Positions 35,697 through 43,107 of a stretch of DNA of 64,000 nucleotides are shown one piece after another (positions within the stretch are counted from its first letter, which is position 1; each line of letters starts with the position of its first letter). The DNA lies in NCBI RefSeq assembly GCF_044385915.1, contig NZ_JBISCC010000110.1, forward strand, positions 10,386 through 74,385, read 5' to 3'. The stretch is from Thalassobellus citreus (GTDB taxonomy: Bacteria; Bacteroidota; Bacteroidia; Flavobacteriales; Flavobacteriaceae). The notes beneath the pieces were generated by a model. That model saw only the letters and a list, made by a program, of their open reading frames with translations, did not search any database and was not told where the DNA came from. The position numbers and the translations under genes were made by a program.

Positions 35697-37847
35697 ATGA
35701 AAAGAATTATGAAGAGAAATTATAAAATATTATCACTATTATTATTGTTAGCGTTTGCGTCGTGTAGCTTTACATCAAAAACGTTTGATAATCCAGATAA
35801 GGATAAGTTGTTAATACAAGTGATAACGTTTGTTTTAGAGCAAGGTCATTTTGATCCGGTAGAAATAAATGATGATTTTTCAGCTGAATTATTTAACGAT
35901 TATGTGAAAGTTATAGATCCGGTTAAACGTTATTTCTATCAATCGGATATTAAAGATTTCGAAAAGTATAAATTAAATATTGATGACCAATTAAAAGCTA
36001 CCGATATTACATTTTTTAATATAACAAATGAAAGATTGCTTAGGCGTATTGATGAAGCTAAAGAAATATATAAAGATTTATTATCTAAGCCTTTTGATTA
36101 TACTATTGATGAAACATATGAAACAGATTACGATAAAATAGGCTTTGCTAAAAGTAAAAAAGAAATGAAAGACAGGTGGAGAAAATTACTTAAATTCTCT
36201 ACACTTTCTAATTATGACGACCTTCAAACAGAAGAAAAGCAACTTAAAGAAAAAGATGCGTCTTATATAATGAAAACAGATGCAGAAATAGAAAAACAAG
36301 CACGAGAATCAACTTTAAAATCACTTGATATTTTATTTAACGATTACATAGATGATAAAGAGCGAGAAGATTACTTTGCGGAATATGTTAATACTATTGT
36401 TGAAGAGTTCGATCCGCATACTTATTATTTAGCACCTAGAAACAAAGAAGATTTCGATCAGCGTATGTCTGGTAAACTTGAGGGTATTGGAGCTAGACTT
36501 CAAAAGAGAATGGATTATATTAAAATTGTAGAATTAATTTCAGGTGGCCCAGCATGGAGAAGTAATGAGCTTGAGGTGGAAGATGTTATTTTGAAAGCAA
36601 AGCAAGAAGATGAGGAGTTTCCTGTAGATCTTGTTGGTATGCGAATTAGTGATGCCATTAAGTATATAAAAGGACCAAAAGGGACAAAAGTAACTTTAAC
36701 TATAAAGAAAGTAGATGGTTCTATAGAAGATATAACTATTACAAGAGATGTAGTTGAGTTAGTTGAAACCTATGCAAAAGCATCGTTGGTTACAAAAGAC
36801 GATAAAAAGTTTGGTGTTATTAATTTACCTGCGTTTTATGTAGATTTTAAAGATTATAAAAATGTTAATGCTGCTAAAGACGTTAAGAAGGAAATCGAGC
36901 GTTTAAAGGCTGATGGAATGGAAGGTTTGGTGTTAGATTTGCGTAATAATGGAGGTGGTTCCTTGCCTGCTGTTGTAGAAATGGCTGGTTTGTTTATAAA
37001 AGACGGGCCTATTGTTCAAGTGCGTTCTACGGGAGAGGCTAAAGATGTTTTAAGAGATAGAGATAAGTCTATTTCTTGGGATGGACCATTAGTTATTTTG
37101 GTAAACGAAATATCGGCTTCAGCTTCAGAAATTATGTCGGCAGCAATGCAAGATTATAAAAGAGCCGTTATTATTGGAAGTAAACAAACCTATGGAAAAG
37201 GAACGGTTCAAAATGTTGTAAATCTGAATAATATGCTAAGAAATAATACGAGTGGCGATCTTGGTGCATTAGCGGTAACAACTCAAAAATACTATAGAAT
37301 TAATGGTGGTTCTGTACAATTAGAAGGTGTTAAAAGTGATGTAGAAGTGCCAGGTAGGTTTAGTTTTATTAATGTAGGAGAAAAAGATAAAGATAACCCG
37401 TTACCTTGGGATGAAATTGATGCAGCCGATTATACGCCTTGGGAAAATTACTTTGATTATAATGCTACAATTACTAAAAGTAAAGAACGTATGAGTAATA
37501 ATGAGCAATTAAAGCTTATTGAAGAAAATGCCAAATGGGTGAAAAGTAAGATAGATGAAACGCTTTATTCTTTAAATTATAAAAAATATAAAGAGCAGTT
37601 AGAAGAAAATGATGATGAAGCAAAACAGTTTGATGCGATTTCAGATTATAAAACGAATTTAACGTTTGATTCTACAACTTATGAAAAATCACTTTTTGAG
37701 TCTGATACTACCGATTTAAAAGAAAAACGAGTACGTTGGCATGAAAATTTAAGTAAGGATGTTTATGTTGAAGAGGCTTTAAATGTATTAGAAGATTTAA
37801 AAACATCGTATCCTATTAAAAAAGTGGCAACAGCTGTAAAAAATTAA
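35697..37847 (+). CDS. prc: Tail-specific (carboxy-terminal processing) protease, lipoprotein
   Basis: 716 residues from the ATG at 35697. The frame is open from 35625, but only the start at 35697 (or 35709) gives a lipoprotein signal, MKRIMKRNYK then LLLLLAFASC. An N-terminal helical domain, a PDZ domain around 230-330 and the S41 peptidase core follow; catalytic S475 (SASASE), K501 (TYGKGTV) and D486 match E. coli Tsp S430, K455 and D441, with one extra residue before the lysine. A long C-terminal helical DUF3340 domain completes the normal Tsp layout. It degrades or trims exported proteins and regulators of cell-wall hydrolases in the periplasm. Confidence 0.92.
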   Translation: MKRIMKRNYKILSLLLLLAFASCSFTSKTFDNPDKDKLLIQVITFVLEQGHFDPVEINDDFSAELFNDYVKVIDPVKRYFYQSDIKDFEKYKLNIDDQLKATDITFFNITNERLLRRIDEAKEIYKDLLSKPFDYTIDETYETDYDKIGFAKSKKEMKDRWRKLLKFSTLSNYDDLQTEEKQLKEKDASYIMKTDAEIEKQARESTLKSLDILFNDYIDDKEREDYFAEYVNTIVEEFDPHTYYLAPRNKEDFDQRMSGKLEGIGARLQKRMDYIKIVELISGGPAWRSNELEVEDVILKAKQEDEEFPVDLVGMRISDAIKYIKGPKGTKVTLTIKKVDGSIEDITITRDVVELVETYAKASLVTKDDKKFGVINLPAFYVDFKDYKNVNAAKDVKKEIERLKADGMEGLVLDLRNNGGGSLPAVVEMAGLFIKDGPIVQVRSTGEAKDVLRDRDKSISWDGPLVILVNEISASASEIMSAAMQDYKRAVIIGSKQTYGKGTVQNVVNLNNMLRNNTSGDLGALAVTTQKYYRINGGSVQLEGVKSDVEVPGRFSFINVGEKDKDNPLPWDEIDAADYTPWENYFDYNATITKSKERMSNNEQLKLIEENAKWVKSKIDETLYSLNYKKYKEQLEENDDEAKQFDAISDYKTNLTFDSTTYEKSLFESDTTDLKEKRVRWHENLSKDVYVEEALNVLEDLKTSYPIKKVATAVKN

Positions 37848-37852
37848 GATGA

Positions 37853-38950
37853 TTGATGAGTCATAAATCAAACTCACTAAAACAATTAGCGCTCCAAAAG
37901 TTTAAAAAGAACTTTTGGGGCGTTTTTAGTTTCTATTTTATTGTGTTTGTAGGTTTTGTTTCGGTGTTTGCGTATGTGTTTGCACCAGATAATTCGCAAT
38001 ATGCGAATCAAATGCATTTGTCTATTCATTCAGAAAAACCAGGGTTTACAGTTAATATAATTACGTTGCCTTCAGAATTAAAAATGGAACAAAGTACTTT
38101 TGATAAATTGTTCTTTGGAAAAAAAAATACAGATACCGAAATCCCTATTTCTGCCTATGCTATTAATGAAAAGACATTAACATATACAGAATACGCAGCC
38201 GATGGCTTAAAAGGTGTCGAAAAAACAGTGAGTTTAAATAGTTTTCCAGAGAAAAATTCAGCTAGTTATATAAAAGAAAAAACCTTTCTTTTTGGTACAG
38301 ATAAGTATGGGCGCGATTTATTAAGTCGTGTGTTGGTTGGTGCTAGAATATCTTTTTTTATTGGTTTTGTGGCGGTATTTATTTCGTTAATTATAGGTGT
38401 TTTTATGGGGAGTATTGCGGGCTATTTTGGAGGTAAAATAGATGCTGTTATTATGTGGATTATTAATGTTACTTGGTCTATTCCTACCTTGTTATTGGTT
38501 ATTGCTATAACCTTGGCTTTAGGTAAAGGTTTTTGGCAAGTATTTATTGCCGTTGGGCTTACTATGTGGGTTGAGGTAGCTAGAGTAGTGCGCGGACAAA
38601 TAATTAGTGCCAAAGAAATGCAATATGTAACGGCGGCAAGAGCGCTTGGTTTTAACGATTTTAGAATAATTACCAAACATATTTTGCCTAATATAATGGC
38701 TCCGGTTATAGTAATATCAGCAGCTAATTTTGCGGGTGCTATTTTAATTGAAAGCGGACTTAGTTTTCTAGGTATAGGTGCACAACCACCAATGGCAAGC
38801 TGGGGTGCTATGATTAAAGATCATTACAATTATATTATATTAGGAAAGCCGTATTTAGCCGTTATACCAGGGCTTTGTATTATGAGTTTAGTTATGGCAT
38901 TTATGCTTATTGGGAATGCTTTGCGTGATGCTTTGGATGTGAAGAGTTAG
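37853..38950 (+). CDS. ABC transporter permease, DppC/OppC type
   Basis: 365 residues. One helix near the N terminus (about 22-45), a periplasmic insert of about 100 residues (about 50-140), then a BPD_transp_1 domain with five helices. The EAA-loop is VTAARALGFNDFRIITKHILPN, and FLFGTDKYGRDLLSRVLVGAR and IESGLSFLGIGAQPPMASWG are hallmark DppC/OppC segments. It would form half of a peptide or nickel importer channel. No partner permease, ATPase or binding protein is adjacent; it follows prc by 5 bases. Confidence 0.86.
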   Translation: MMSHKSNSLKQLALQKFKKNFWGVFSFYFIVFVGFVSVFAYVFAPDNSQYANQMHLSIHSEKPGFTVNIITLPSELKMEQSTFDKLFFGKKNTDTEIPISAYAINEKTLTYTEYAADGLKGVEKTVSLNSFPEKNSASYIKEKTFLFGTDKYGRDLLSRVLVGARISFFIGFVAVFISLIIGVFMGSIAGYFGGKIDAVIMWIINVTWSIPTLLLVIAITLALGKGFWQVFIAVGLTMWVEVARVVRGQIISAKEMQYVTAARALGFNDFRIITKHILPNIMAPVIVISAANFAGAILIESGLSFLGIGAQPPMASWGAMIKDHYNYIILGKPYLAVIPGLCIMSLVMAFMLIGNALRDALDVKS

Positions 38951-38963
38951 GAGGTGTTTGTTT

Positions 38964-39088
38964 AACGGTAACGTGTAATATTAGTGCTGCGTTTAAGTAC
39001 TACTTTAATAAATAGAAACTTACCAGCGGAAAATTTTACAAGAATTTTCTAAGTAGGCTAAAACCAGTCATTAATTTTATGCTTTGTT
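38964..39088. repeat. attC-like structured repeat, copy A
   Basis: 125 nt beginning AACGGTAACG and ending TTATGCTTTGTT. It aligns without gaps to copy B (62798-62922), with about 109 of 125 bases identical by hand count. Its centre, GGAAAATT/AATTTTC, is a hairpin. It lies between the permease gene and the 3' end of a minus-strand lipoprotein gene, whose stop is 14 bases from the terminal GTT. Confidence 0.6.
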
Positions 39089-39102
39089 TTGAGACGTTTT
39101 AT

Positions 39103-39564
39103 TTAGTTATTGTTTAAAAGAATCGATTTATATTCTTTTAACATTTTATAAGCGAATAATTCTTCTTCAGTCAATATGCAATCGTTAGAAAAGAATAATG
39201 ACTCTTTTGTTTTGTTGTTCTTAAAGCTTAATATCTCGTCTTGAAGTGGGGAATTTAATTCCAATGAATATGTTTTATTGTTGCCATAAATTGATATTTC
39301 TATTTTTTGTATTGCAAAAAACCATTCATTTGTTAGTCCATGGTTTGGTCTTACGTCAAGTTTGTATTTTCCAATATTTACGGATTCTTCATTTTTAATT
39401 TGCTTTAGATAACCTTCTTTGAAAATGAATTTGTTTTTTGATTTTATTTCACACCAAGGTTTGTTTTCAATAATGTTTTTAAATTTTTTAAGCGCATCTT
39501 TTTTAGTATTAGGAAAACAGGATGCTAATAAAAAAATGAATATTAAGAGGGTGATTTTTTTCAT
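39103..39564 (-). CDS. Small lipoprotein, unknown function
   Basis: 153 residues. Lipobox LLASC gives a lipidated C16; mature part begins FPNTKKDALKKFKN. The rest contains an IGKYKLDVRPNHG-like beta stretch and several charged strands, resembling generic lipocalin-like or DUF domains, but I do not recognise a family. Its stop lies close to the attC-like copy A, the same placement as the genes beside copies B and D, so it may be a captured cassette gene. Confidence 0.6.
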   Translation of the reverse strand: MKKITLLIFIFLLASCFPNTKKDALKKFKNIIENKPWCEIKSKNKFIFKEGYLKQIKNEESVNIGKYKLDVRPNHGLTNEWFFAIQKIEISIYGNNKTYSLELNSPLQDEILSFKNNKTKESLFFSNDCILTEEELFAYKMLKEYKSILLNNN

Positions 39565-39718
39565 GCTTTATATCTAATGCTAAACAAATATAGCTAAAAT
39601 TTCTGACAGATTTAAGCGTGTGAATTAAGAGTGTCTTACGCGTTTTCTAGAGTATTTTGTATAGTTATTCTAGTTTTTTAAGCTAAAAAAAATCGATGTA
39701 AATTAGAAATAAGAAAAC

Positions 39719-40324
39719 TTAGTCTAAGTTCAAATTCTCATTCAAACTATCAATATATTTTAAAACCTCGTCTTTACCAATGTCTTTAGATGATGAAGTG
39801 ATAAAATAATTCGGCATGTCTTCCCAAGTTTCTAGAAGTATATTCTTGTAAGCTTCCACATGGTCGTTAATAGCTTTTGGTCTTAGCTTATCGGCTTTGG
39901 TAAAAATAATAGAAAAGGGGATGCCGTTTTCTCCCATCCATTTCATGAAATCTAAGTCTACAGGCTGAGGTGTATGTCTAATATCTACTAAAACAAAAGC
40001 GGTAACAAGTTGCTCGCGCAGGCCAAAATATTGAGTTATAAATTTTTGAAATACTTTTTTAGAACTTTTAGAAACACGAGCATAACCATAGCCAGGTAAA
40101 TCTACCAAGTGCCAGTTTTTATTAATTAAAAAGTGATTTATAAGCTGTGTTTTTCCTGGTCTTCCAGATGTTTTTGCTAAGCTTTTTCGGCTAGTAAGCA
40201 TGTTTATTAAAGACGACTTTCCAACATTACTTCTGCCTATAAATGCATACTCGGGTAACATGCTTTTTGGGCATTTAGCAACATCAGAGTTACTCATAAC
40301 AAATTCAGCCGACTTAATTTTCAT
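39719..40324 (-). CDS. engB: Ribosome biogenesis GTPase EngB/YsxC/YihA
   Basis: 201 residues. The G1 loop GRSNVGKSS is at 30-38, switch region GRPGKTQ follows, G3 is DLPGYGYARV, G4 is TKAD and G5 is SSSKD near the C terminus. It acts in the late assembly of the large ribosomal subunit. Follows the hydrolase gene on the same strand by 48 bases. Confidence 0.94.
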   Translation of the reverse strand: MKIKSAEFVMSNSDVAKCPKSMLPEYAFIGRSNVGKSSLINMLTSRKSLAKTSGRPGKTQLINHFLINKNWHLVDLPGYGYARVSKSSKKVFQKFITQYFGLREQLVTAFVLVDIRHTPQPVDLDFMKWMGENGIPFSIIFTKADKLRPKAINDHVEAYKNILLETWEDMPNYFITSSSKDIGKDEVLKYIDSLNENLNLD

Positions 40325-40372
40325 ATTTTAGTATTTCCGAGAAATCGGGAGTTTTATTAATTGAATCTTAAT

Positions 40373-41137
40373 TTAAAGGTTTCTTTTTTGAAACCAAGTG
40401 TCAAGTATAGTGTTAAACTCATCAGGATGTTCCATCATAGCAGCATGCCCGCATTTATCAATCCAATATAAATCTGAATCTGGTAAAAGTTCATTAAACT
40501 CTACTGCAACTTCAGGAGGTGTTACATTGTCATTTTTACCCCAAATAATACAAGTTGGTGTATGCATATTTGGTAGGTCTTTAGACATATTGTGTCTTAT
40601 GGCGCTTTTTGCAATAGCTAAGGTTTTTATAAGTTTATTTCTGTCGTTTACAGTTTCGTAAACTTCATCTACAATCTCTTTTGTAGCAACCTCAGGGTCG
40701 TAAAAAACATCTTGAGCTTTCTTTTTTATAACCTCATAGTCACTACGTTTGGTGTAGCCTCCACCCATTGCGCTTTCGTAAAGTCCCGAACTCCCTGTAA
40801 TTATAAGAGCTTTTACTTTTTCTGGGTATAGTTTTGTATGGTACAAGCCTATATGTCCACCAAGCGAGTTTCCTAATAAAATAACTTCATCTAAACCTTT
40901 AAATTCTATAAAGTCATGTAAATACTTAGCGAAACTTTTTACGTTGGTTTTAAGTAAAGACATTGAGTATATGGGTAGTTCCGGTATGATAACTTTATAC
41001 CCTTTTTTGCTAAAAAAATCAGAAACACCATTAAAGTTACTGAGTCCTCCCATTAAACCGTGTAATACAATTATAGGGGTGCCTTCACCAGTTTCAATAT
41101 AACTGAAATCTTTTTCTTTTTTTAAACGATGCGCCAT
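40373..41137 (-). CDS. Alpha/beta hydrolase
   Basis: 254 residues, single alpha/beta-hydrolase fold. Oxyanion-hole HGLMGG at 26-31, nucleophile S91 in GNSLGG, acid in the GKNDNVTPPE stretch and histidine in CGHAAMMEHP near the C terminus, so all triad parts are present. The substrate is unknown; hydrolases of this group cleave esters, C-C bonds or haloalkanes. A separate gene from the minus-strand neighbours but on the same strand as engB. Confidence 0.85.
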   Translation of the reverse strand: MAHRLKKEKDFSYIETGEGTPIIVLHGLMGGLSNFNGVSDFFSKKGYKVIIPELPIYSMSLLKTNVKSFAKYLHDFIEFKGLDEVILLGNSLGGHIGLYHTKLYPEKVKALIITGSSGLYESAMGGGYTKRSDYEVIKKKAQDVFYDPEVATKEIVDEVYETVNDRNKLIKTLAIAKSAIRHNMSKDLPNMHTPTCIIWGKNDNVTPPEVAVEFNELLPDSDLYWIDKCGHAAMMEHPDEFNTILDTWFQKRNL

Positions 41138-41351
41138 TAATTAGTCATTGCGTTAAAAACAAATATAGGTAAATCATTCATAGTTTCAATGATTTTAATT
41201 GTTCTGCAAAAATAATAGTTTTTAACCAAGATGTTAACAATACATCTCTTTTTTAATCTTTTTCTGTAATAGGTTGAAAGTGAGTGGTGGTGCTATTTTT
41301 TTTGCGAAAAAGCTGTTCTAAAACACGTTTAATCGAAAATTTATTAACAAA

Positions 41352-41376
41352 GTGGTATAAAGTGGTAAAATGTGGT
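41352..41376 (+). promoter_or_regulatory. MraZ operator: three GTGGT repeats at 10-bp spacing
   Basis: GTGGT occurs at 41352, 41362 and 41372, each with preceding A/T-rich bases, exactly one helical turn apart. This fits the tandem GTG-type repeats bound by MraZ in other bacteria. The block sits immediately upstream of the TATATTTG box, over the expected -33 region, so MraZ bound here would control its own operon. Confidence 0.7.
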
Positions 41377-41387
41377 AAAATTTTCGA

Positions 41388-41395
41388 TATATTTG
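41388..41395 (+). promoter_or_regulatory. -7 promoter box of the dcw cluster (TATATTTG)
   Basis: TATATTTG is an exact TAnnTTTG match, starting 40 bases before the mraZ start. The -33 region carries GTGGT repeats rather than TTG. Confidence 0.55.
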
Positions 41396-41427
41396 AATCT
41401 TAAAGATTTAAACTTTATTCAATTGCT

Positions 41428-41898
41428 TTGAGCTTATTAACAGGGACATACGAATGTAAAGTAGATGCCAAAGGCAGACTAATGATGCCTGCTGCGATAA
41501 AAAAGCAGTTAGTTTCGGTGTTGCAAGATGGTTTTGTATTGCGTCGTTCGGTGTTTCAGAAATGCTTAGAGTTGTACCCAATGAGTGAGTGGCAGGTGTT
41601 AATGCAAAAAATGAATAAGTTAAATAAGTTTAAAAAGAAGAATAACGATTTTATTCGTCGTTTTACTGCAGGAGCAAAAATAGTTGAGGTGGATGTTAAT
41701 GGGCGTTTATTAGTGCCTAAAGATCTGACGGTTTTTGCTAATATTTCAAAAAATATAGTGGTAGCATCTGCTATAAATATTATTGAGATTTGGGATAAAG
41801 ATTTGTACGAGCAAGCTATTGATGATGCGTCTTTAGATTTTGCAGATTTAGCTGAAGAAGTAATGGGACAAGATGATGATGACTATGGAATATCATAA
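41428..41898 (+). CDS. mraZ: Transcriptional regulator MraZ
   Basis: 156 residues, starting at a TTG (41428) since no ATG lies in frame upstream and the protein begins MSLLTGTYECKVDAKGR as expected. Two AbrB-like half-domains carry DAKGRLMMP and DVNGRLLVP. MraZ represses the dcw operon by binding tandem repeats upstream of it; three such repeats are present. First gene of the cluster, overlapping rsmH. Confidence 0.92.
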   Translation: MSLLTGTYECKVDAKGRLMMPAAIKKQLVSVLQDGFVLRRSVFQKCLELYPMSEWQVLMQKMNKLNKFKKKNNDFIRRFTAGAKIVEVDVNGRLLVPKDLTVFANISKNIVVASAINIIEIWDKDLYEQAIDDASLDFADLAEEVMGQDDDDYGIS

Positions 41899-42781
41899 TC
41901 CAGTATTGTTAACAGAAACTGTTGACGGTTTAAATATTAAAGAAGATGGCGTTTACGTGGATGTTACTTTTGGTGGTGGCGGACATAGTAAAGAAATATT
42001 AAAAAGACTTGGTGAAAAGGGGAGGTTGTTTGCTTTTGATCAAGATTTAGATGCTCTTGAGAATGTAATTGATGACAGTCGGTTTACATTAATAAATGAA
42101 AATTTTAGATACATAAAGCGTTTTTTAAGGTTTCATGGTGTGAAACAGGTTGATGGTGTTTTGGCGGATTTTGGCGTGTCGTCTCATCAATTTGATGTTG
42201 CGGAACGTGGTTTTTCTACACGGTTTGAAGCGGATTTAGATATGCGAATGAATCAGGAAAATGAATTGTCTGCATATCATGTGGTTAATGATTATGAGGA
42301 AGAACAATTGAAGGATGTGTTTTTGCAATATGGGGAGTTGAGAGCGGCTCCAGCGATGGCTAGGTTAATTGTAGAGCATAGAAAAACAGACTCTATAATT
42401 ACGAGTGAACAGTTAAAAACGGTGTTGAGGAAGTTTTTACCGCCACGACATGAAAACAAAGTGTTGGCGCAAATATATCAAGCTATTAGGATTGAAGTGA
42501 ATCAAGAGATTGAAGCTTTAAAAGAATTTTTGCTTCAAACGCCAGAGATTTTAGTTAAAGGAGGTCGGTTAAGTTTTATCTCTTATCATTCGTTAGAAGA
42601 TAGATTAGTGAAACGTTTTATAAGAAACGGATTGTTTGAAGGAGAGCCAGAGCGTGATATGTTTGGGAATTTTGAAGTGCCACTTAAAAAGGTGAACGGT
42701 TTGATAGTGCCTAGTAAAGAAGAAATAAAAATAAATAGCAGAGCAAGAAGTGCGAAACTAAGAGTAGCAGAAAAATTGTAA
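41885..42781 (+). CDS. rsmH: 16S rRNA (cytosine1402-N4)-methyltransferase RsmH
   Basis: 298 residues from the ATG at 41885, giving MEYHNPVLLTETVDG; upstream in-frame ATGs at 41873-41879 exist, but the preferred start matches the family's usual NPVLL N terminus. SAM motif VTFGGGGHS is near residue 30, with HQFDVAERGFSTRF and ISYHSLEDRLVKRF later. It overlaps mraZ by 14 bases and ftsL by one. Confidence 0.93.
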   Translation: MEYHNPVLLTETVDGLNIKEDGVYVDVTFGGGGHSKEILKRLGEKGRLFAFDQDLDALENVIDDSRFTLINENFRYIKRFLRFHGVKQVDGVLADFGVSSHQFDVAERGFSTRFEADLDMRMNQENELSAYHVVNDYEEEQLKDVFLQYGELRAAPAMARLIVEHRKTDSIITSEQLKTVLRKFLPPRHENKVLAQIYQAIRIEVNQEIEALKEFLLQTPEILVKGGRLSFISYHSLEDRLVKRFIRNGLFEGEPERDMFGNFEVPLKKVNGLIVPSKEEIKINSRARSAKLRVAEKL

Positions 42782-43098
42782 TGAAAAAAAATATCTATAA
42801 CATATTAAAAGGTACTTTTTTAATTAGCGATGATTCTTTTAAGAGTTGGCGTTTTATTTTGTTTCTCTCTGGGTTGGCTATTGTTATGATTGCGAGTTCG
42901 CATAGTGCAGATAAAAAAGTATATGAAATTGTTAGGCTAACAAATGAGGTTAAAGAAATGCGATCGGCATTTGTAGATGGTCGCTCTAAACTAATGCGGC
43001 TTAAAATGGAATCTGTAGTTATAGATAAGATGAAGGTGAAAGGATTGTCGCCCTCGTTAATTCCAGCGAAAAAGATAAAAGTTAAATCTCAAAATTAA
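42781..43098 (+). CDS. ftsL: FtsL-like division protein
   Basis: 105 residues. A short cytoplasmic N terminus, one transmembrane helix (about 24-41), then a helical periplasmic part (VYEIVRLTNEVKEMRSAF) with coiled-coil character. Identified mainly by size, topology and position between rsmH and the penicillin-binding protein; sequence conservation in this family is low. Start overlaps rsmH by one base (TAATG). Confidence 0.75.
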   Translation: MKKNIYNILKGTFLISDDSFKSWRFILFLSGLAIVMIASSHSADKKVYEIVRLTNEVKEMRSAFVDGRSKLMRLKMESVVIDKMKVKGLSPSLIPAKKIKVKSQN

Positions 43099-43107
43099 AG
43101 CAGAACC

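Noticed and set aside
41352..41376. Short CRISPR-like repeat
   Set aside because: Three 5-base repeats with 10-bp period; far too short for CRISPR and explained by MraZ binding.
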